DNA of 6,968 nt from an uncultured Marmoricola sp. (GTDB taxonomy: Bacteria; Actinomycetota; Actinomycetes; Propionibacteriales; Nocardioidaceae): assembly GCA_937868455.1 (NCBI GenBank), contig CALMMO010000319.1:1-6968 (forward strand). Direction: 5' to 3'. The notes under the pieces were generated by a model, which saw only the letters and a program-made list of their open reading frames with translations, made no database searches and was not told the DNA's origin. A program made the position numbers and the translations under genes. Shown here piece after piece: positions 3,455 to 6,968 of this stretch (position 1 is its first letter; the number at the start of each line of letters is the position of its first letter).

Positions 3455-6391
3455 CTAGAGATCGAAGAGCGAACCGAGTCCCTCGATGTTCTTGTCGGTG
3501 ACTGGCTTGTTCTCCTCGACCTGGGCCTTGTCGGCTGCCGCGGGTTCCGCTGGCGCGGATTCCGTTGCGGCAGGCTGTGTCGATGCGGGCTGTGTCGATG
3601 CGGGCTGTGCCGTCGCGGGTGCGGACGATGCGTCGACATCGAAGAGCGAACCCCCGGCTGGAATTGCCACCGCAGGGGTGAACCCGGTCGCTGTCGCTGC
3701 GGGAGCCTCGGTTTGAGGCGGAGTTTGGGCCGGGGGTTGGGTCGGTGTTTCGGGTACGTCGAAGAGTGATCCGCCCGTGGAGGCCCGGGCCGGTGCGGGG
3801 GTTTCTGGGACGTCGAACAGTGAGCCGCTGGCTGCGGGCTTGGGTGTTTCAGGTACGTCGAACAGCGAGCCACCTGTGGAGGCAGGAGCCGGTGCAGGCG
3901 GTTCGGGGGTGTCGAACAGTGAGCCGCTGGCTGCGGGCTTGGGTGTTTCAGGTACGTCGAACAGCGAGCCACCTGTGGAGGCAGGAGCCGGTGCAGGCGG
4001 TTCGGGGGTGTCGAACAGCGACCCACCTGTGGACGCAGGAGCCGGAGCAGCTGGCTCGGGGGTGTCGAAGAGCGATCCACCTGCGGCCGGTGTTGCCGGG
4101 GTGTCGAACAAGGACCCACCAGACGCCGGAGCCGTGTCGAACAAAGATCCACCTGCAGCAGGGGCAGCGGGCTCAGGTGTGACAGGGGCGGGCGTGACGG
4201 GAGCGGGTGCGGTCGCCGTACTCGTGGCTGCAGGCTTGGGTGACGAGGCACTTTCGCCCTTGACCGAGGCCAACAAGAGTTGGGCTACGTCGAGGACCTC
4301 GACTTCGGCGCGTGCTTGGCCGGTGCTCTGCGCTGCGGTGAGGCCATCGGAGAGCATCACGCGGCAGAACGGGCAACCGACCGCGATCTGGTCGGCGCCA
4401 GTCTCGACGGCTTCCATGGTGCGGTTGTCGTTGATGCGGGTGCCGATGGTCTCTTCCATCCACATCCGCGCACCGCCAGCGCCACAGCAAAATGAGCGCT
4501 CGGAGTTGCGAGGCATCTCTTTGAACTCAGCGCCCGGGAGCACCTGAAGGAGTTCGCGCGGTGGGCTGTAGACCTGGTTGTGGCGACCCAAGTAGCAGGG
4601 GTCGTGGTAGGTGATCGACCGCTTGCTTTCACCACTGGCAACAGGGGTCAGCTTCTTTTCGCGGACAAGCCGGTTGAGCAGTTGGGTGTGGTGAACGACT
4701 TCGAGTTCGTAGCCAAGTTGCTTGTATTCGTTCTTCAACGTGTTGAAGCAGTGAGCACAGGTCGAGACGACCTTCTTAACCTTGTACTCCTTGAACGACT
4801 CGATGTTTTGCTGAGCCAGACCTTGGAAGACAAATTCGTTGCCGGCACGACGAGCCGAGTCGCCGGTGCAGGTTTCGCCGTTGCCCAAGACGGCGAACTC
4901 GACGCCAGCCATGTGGAGGAGTTCGGCCACGGCTTGGGTGGTCTTCTTGGCGCGGTCTTCGTAGGCACCAGCGCATCCGACCCAGAACAACCACTCGACG
5001 TCGTCCATCGACTCGACGTCTTCGCCCACGACGCGCACGGGGAAGTCGAGGCCCTTGGCCCAGTCCATGCGCATCGATGGGGAGAGGTTCCAAGGGTTGC
5101 CCTTGTTTTCGAGACCCTTGAAGAGACCGTTGAGTTCGGCCGGGAAGTTTGATTCGACCAGCACCTGGTAGCGGCGCATGTCGAGGATGTGGTCCACGTG
5201 TTCGATGTCGACAGGGCACTGCTGCACGCAGGCGCCACACGTGACGCACGACCACAGCACGTCGGGGTCGATGATGCCGCCGCCGGTGGGGTGCCAGGCT
5301 TCACCTTCGGTGGGCCCGACCAGAGGCCGCTCGTGTTCGGCGGTTGCCTTGGCGTCCGGCGTCGCGCCGGTGAGGTACGGCGCGGAGGCGAACGCGTGAT
5401 CGCGCAGCCCCATGATCAGCATCTTGGGGCTCAAAGGCTTTTCGGTGTTCCACGCCGGGCATTGGGACTGGCAGCGGCCGCACTCGGTGCAGCTGGCCAT
5501 GTCGAGCAGGCCCTTCCAGGCGAAGTCTTCGATGGAGCCGATGCCGAGCTTCGCGTCCTCATCGAGTTCGTCGATGTCATCGAGAGTGATCGGCTTGCCA
5601 GCGCTGGTGAGCGGCTTGGCCGCACCCAACGCGACAGGCTCGCGCTTGAAGGCCACGTTGATGGGGGCGATGAAGATGTGGAGGTGCTTGCTGTTGAGCA
5701 CCAAGATCAAGAACACCAGCATGATGCCGATGTGCAAGAGCAACCCGACACCTTCAAGGGTGTGCAGCGCGCCTTCACTCATGCCACTAAAGAGCTTGCC
5801 TAGGCCGTACGACGCAAACGCCGCCTTGCCGTAGCCCAAGTTGCCCAACGCCGAGGATGCACCGCGGAACAAGAACATCGTCCAGATGACGTTGAAGATC
5901 ATGAAGAGGACCAGCCAAGCGCCACCGAGGTGTGAGCCCTTGAATCGTGACTTGCGGCCCAGCTTGGCCGGGGCGTTCTTGAACCTGATGATCGCGAAGG
6001 TCGCCAGACCAACTAGACACAGCACGCCGATGAGGTCTTGGAGGAACCCCAGGGGGCCCCAGGCGTTGAAGACGAGGAATTTCCAGGCTGGGTTGCGCGA
6101 GATCAGCACGCCGTAGGCCTCGACGTACACCGTGCCAAGGATCAAGAAGGCATACATCACAAACGAGTGAGCGATGCCGGGGATGCTCCACTTGAGCAAC
6201 TTCTGCTGCCCAAAGACCTCAACCAGTTGGTTCTTAATGGTGTTGCCGATGCGGCTGGTCACGCCCTTGATTCGCTCGGGTGCAGGCTGGCCGCTGGAGA
6301 TCAGTTTGTAGAGCCAGACGACGCGTTTGGCTGCGATTGGCAGCGCAATGACGTTGATGAGCAGGCCGACGAGCAAGACCCAGAGACGCAT
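3455..6391 (-). CDS. etfD: EtfD-type membrane Fe-S oxidoreductase (electron-transfer flavoprotein:menaquinone link) with repeated GSLFD tail
   Basis: This 978-residue protein matches the type of mycobacterial Rv0338c (EtfD, about 880 residues), which re-oxidises EtfBA during fatty-acid beta-oxidation and passes electrons towards menaquinone. The N-terminal 1-235 is a NarI-like cytochrome b membrane domain with about five helices; H75, H210, H220 and H236/H238 are candidate haem ligands. Two [4Fe-4S] motifs follow: C301/C304/C307/C311 and C382/C385/C388/C392. Two cysteine-rich (CCG, HdrB-like) domains follow: C473, C508, C545/C548 and C599, C635/C636, C673/C676. The first lacks the double cysteine and has ETCTGDSARR instead. 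From about 712 the protein becomes a Pro/Ala/Thr-rich tail with eleven GSLFD motifs, which accounts for the extra length. The ATG has a strong Shine-Dalgarno (GAGGTGA, 6 nt away). The hydrolase gene follows 23 nt later; an IclR-type gene precedes it on the same strand. The symbol is by similarity; other Hdr-like reductases share the core. Confidence 0.88.
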   Translation of the reverse strand: MRLWVLLVGLLINVIALPIAAKRVVWLYKLISSGQPAPERIKGVTSRIGNTIKNQLVEVFGQQKLLKWSIPGIAHSFVMYAFLILGTVYVEAYGVLISRNPAWKFLVFNAWGPLGFLQDLIGVLCLVGLATFAIIRFKNAPAKLGRKSRFKGSHLGGAWLVLFMIFNVIWTMFLFRGASSALGNLGYGKAAFASYGLGKLFSGMSEGALHTLEGVGLLLHIGIMLVFLILVLNSKHLHIFIAPINVAFKREPVALGAAKPLTSAGKPITLDDIDELDEDAKLGIGSIEDFAWKGLLDMASCTECGRCQSQCPAWNTEKPLSPKMLIMGLRDHAFASAPYLTGATPDAKATAEHERPLVGPTEGEAWHPTGGGIIDPDVLWSCVTCGACVQQCPVDIEHVDHILDMRRYQVLVESNFPAELNGLFKGLENKGNPWNLSPSMRMDWAKGLDFPVRVVGEDVESMDDVEWLFWVGCAGAYEDRAKKTTQAVAELLHMAGVEFAVLGNGETCTGDSARRAGNEFVFQGLAQQNIESFKEYKVKKVVSTCAHCFNTLKNEYKQLGYELEVVHHTQLLNRLVREKKLTPVASGESKRSITYHDPCYLGRHNQVYSPPRELLQVLPGAEFKEMPRNSERSFCCGAGGARMWMEETIGTRINDNRTMEAVETGADQIAVGCPFCRVMLSDGLTAAQSTGQARAEVEVLDVAQLLLASVKGESASSPKPAATSTATAPAPVTPAPVTPEPAAPAAGGSLFDTAPASGGSLFDTPATPAAGGSLFDTPEPAAPAPASTGGSLFDTPEPPAPAPASTGGSLFDVPETPKPAASGSLFDTPEPPAPAPASTGGSLFDVPETPKPAASGSLFDVPETPAPARASTGGSLFDVPETPTQPPAQTPPQTEAPAATATGFTPAVAIPAGGSLFDVDASSAPATAQPASTQPASTQPAATESAPAEPAAADKAQVEENKPVTDKNIEGLGSLFDL
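3575..3604. repeat. Two tandem copies of a 15-bp unit in the EtfD tail
   Basis: CTGTGTCGATGCGGG occurs at 3575-3589 and again at 3590-3604, encoding the short PASTQ-type repeat between the tenth and eleventh GSLFD motifs (residues about 930-939). It is a second, smaller in-frame expansion in the same tail. Confidence 0.85.
3812..4018. repeat. Perfect 99-bp tandem duplication plus 9-bp third start
   Basis: Bases 3812-3910 and 3911-4009 are identical by eye, and the first nine bases (GTCGAACAG) recur at 4010-4018 before the match ends. The unit is 33 codons, so the reading frame is kept: residues 795-827 equal residues 828-860, each holding two GSLFD motifs. Lack of any silent difference points to a recent event. 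Confidence 0.93.
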
Positions 6392-6397
6392 GTGAAA

Positions 6398-6404
6398 TCA
6401 CCTC
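6398..6404 (-). promoter_or_regulatory. Strong ribosome binding site of etfD
   Basis: GAGGTGA on the minus strand is complementary to the 3' end of 16S rRNA and lies 6 nt before the ATG at 6389-6391. It fixes the start of the 978-residue protein and contrasts with the weak or absent sites of the other genes in the window. Confidence 0.85.
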
Positions 6405-6411
6405 AAGTGGA

Positions 6412-6428
6412 AACGGGCGTACGCCGTT
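6412..6428. promoter_or_regulatory. Candidate operator palindrome in the etfD leader
   Basis: GGCGTACGCC (6416-6425) is a perfect 10-bp palindrome. Allowing one unpaired G (6415), the symmetry extends to AAC at 6412-6414 and GTT at 6426-6428. It sits between the proposed -10 box (6446-6451) and the ribosome binding site. It could be a repressor site or a small hairpin in the leader; which protein binds it is not visible. Confidence 0.35.
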
Positions 6429-6445
6429 GGGCGCCGCTGGTGATG

Positions 6446-6475
6446 ACCCTACGGGCAACCTGGGGTGATGGTCAG
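6446..6475 (-). promoter_or_regulatory. Candidate etfD promoter
   Basis: On the minus strand CTGACC (6470-6475, 4 of 6 matches to TTGACA), an 18-nt spacer and TAGGGT (6446-6451, TANNNT type) form a plausible promoter, giving a leader of about 48 nt that contains the palindrome and the ribosome binding site. Read-through from the upstream IclR-type gene is also possible, since no terminator is seen in the 120-nt gap. Confidence 0.4.
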
Positions 6476-6511
6476 CAGTAGGAGGGTGTGACAAATGCTA
6501 CGCGCGGGTAA

Positions 6512-6968
6512 CTAACGGCCCGCCAGGCGAGCGCTCAGCGCCTTTGCCGCCTGCTTGACGTGCTCGACCAAGGTGGCCGGGTCAACCGATTCTTCGCTGG
6601 GAAAAGTGACCGCAATCCCCGCAACCGGGTGCCCGTTGTGATCAACCACTGCCGCCGCAACTGAGGCAAATCCCGGGGTGACCTCACCGTTTTCGTCGGC
6701 ATAGCCACGATTGCGGGTGTCAGTGAGCAAGTCTTTGAGCTTGGTCGGGGTCAACTCCGGTCCGCTGCGACTGGTGAAGGCCGCCTTGTCGGGATAGAGC
6801 GCCCGCACCTGGTTGGCAGGAAGGCGCGACAAGATCGCTCGCCCGCTGGCAGTCAGGTGGGCGGGCAATCGCACGCCGACATCCGTGACCAGAGGTGACT
6901 TGCCAGGTGCGCGCTCCTCGACGACGTACAACACGTCACGGCCGTGGAGCACCGCCAGGTGTGCGTTC
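6512..6968 (-). CDS. IclR-family transcriptional regulator, C-terminal effector domain (5' end outside window)
   Basis: The reading frame is open to the right edge, so this gene is truncated at its 5' end: 151 residues are present, beginning NAHLAVLHGRDVLYVVEE. A GTG at 6950-6952 is internal and not the start. The fold is the IclR effector-binding domain: PAHLTASGRAILSRLP corresponds to the family stretch around TA-GKA-LA, and ENGEVTPGFASVAAAVV and GIAVTFPSEE correspond to the conserved ligand-pocket and final strands. The N-terminal winged helix-turn-helix lies outside the window. Family members bind small carboxylic or aromatic metabolites and act as repressors or activators. It stands 120 nt upstream of etfD on the same strand, so regulation of etfD or co-transcription with it is possible but only inferred from position. 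Confidence 0.92.
   Translation of the reverse strand, partial: NAHLAVLHGRDVLYVVEERAPGKSPLVTDVGVRLPAHLTASGRAILSRLPANQVRALYPDKAAFTSRSGPELTPTKLKDLLTDTRNRGYADENGEVTPGFASVAAAVVDHNGHPVAGIAVTFPSEESVDPATLVEHVKQAAKALSARLAGR

Larger units (their letters stand above)
3458..4153 (-). repeat. Eleven-copy GSLFD repeat region in the EtfD tail
   Basis: Residues 747-978 contain SLFD preceded by G at positions 749, 760, 773, 791, 809, 824, 842, 857, 875, 915 and 974 (position of the serine). Spacings are 11, 13, 18, 18, 15, 18, 15, 18, 40 and 59 residues. Most copies continue as TPEP or VPETP and are joined by linkers such as PAPAST or KPAAS. The last copy is the extreme C-terminus, GLGSLFDL. Across copies the same peptide is spelled with all four Gly codons, four Ser codons (TCG, TCA, TCC, TCT) and three Leu codons (CTC, CTG, TTG). 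Confidence 0.95.

Noticed and set aside
3900..4020. GTTCG...CGAAC hairpins repeated in the tail coding region as regulatory RNA structures
   Set aside because: The 5-bp arms arise because GTCGAAC recurs with each motif; they are mid-gene and not followed by T-runs.
3458..4153. CRISPR array
   Set aside because: Repeats are in frame, unequal in spacing, made of coding sequence, and without unique spacers of constant length or cas genes.
3458..4153. SLF motif as a DNA sliding-clamp binding peptide
   Set aside because: The clamp motif needs a preceding Gln-Leu (QL-x-LF type); here the residue context is G-S-L-F-D on a membrane electron carrier, so the resemblance is superficial.
3745..4547. Long plus-strand frames with repeated NSEPP / RRTASHLW-type units
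   Set aside because: They are antisense shadows of the etfD repeat region; the periodicity comes from the GSLFD array and there is no start context or family match.
4580..5803. Long plus-strand frames over the etfD core (190 and 204 residues)
   Set aside because: They are antisense to cysteine-motif-bearing etfD sequence; long antisense frames are expected in GC-rich genes.

Overview
The window is chromosomal DNA from a high-GC actinobacterium. The evidence is GC-rich codon use with frequent GTG starts, the actinobacterial type of dCTP deaminase, and a large membrane Fe-S reductase of the type called EtfD (Rv0338c) in mycobacteria. A Nocardioides- or Propionibacteriales-like source is a guess from overall flavour. 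There is no transposase, integrase, phage gene or CRISPR array, so this looks like core or near-core genome.

Layout. The left edge (1-396, minus) is the N-terminal part of a DUF2461 protein. It is divergent from a ten-helix membrane protein (467-1540, plus) that resembles vertebrate TM6SF1/TM6SF2 over its full length. That gene has a well-formed leaderless promoter: TTGACA, a 17-nt spacer, TCTACT, then 6 nt to GTG. A tRNA-Gly(CCC) gene (1542-1617, minus) ends one base after the stop codon of this gene. From the same intergenic gap, dcd (1742-2317, plus) is transcribed away from the tRNA; it encodes a dCTP deaminase with the residues of the bifunctional dUMP-forming enzymes. It meets an alpha/beta hydrolase gene (2319-3431, minus) tail to tail, again with one base between stop codons. 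The hydrolase lies 23 nt downstream of a very large gene (3455-6391, minus) for the EtfD-type Fe-S reductase, so the two probably form an operon. The right edge (6512-6968, minus) holds the C-terminal effector domain of an IclR-family regulator.

How the genes fit together. EtfD-type proteins take electrons from acyl-CoA dehydrogenases through the flavoprotein EtfBA and pass them to menaquinone, so the right half is tied to fatty-acid beta-oxidation. The hydrolase behind it could release or process an acylated substrate, and the IclR gene ahead of it is a candidate regulator; both points are inference from position only. dcd supplies dUMP for thymidylate synthesis and is functionally separate.

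The two most notable items are: (1) a bacterial homologue of TM6SF, a family known mainly from animals, which keeps the glutamate corresponding to human TM6SF2 E167; and (2) a disordered Pro/Ala-rich C-terminal tail of about 265 residues on the EtfD-type protein, carrying eleven copies of GSLFD. The five-residue motif never changes although its codons differ between copies, and the tail includes a perfect 99-bp tandem duplication.
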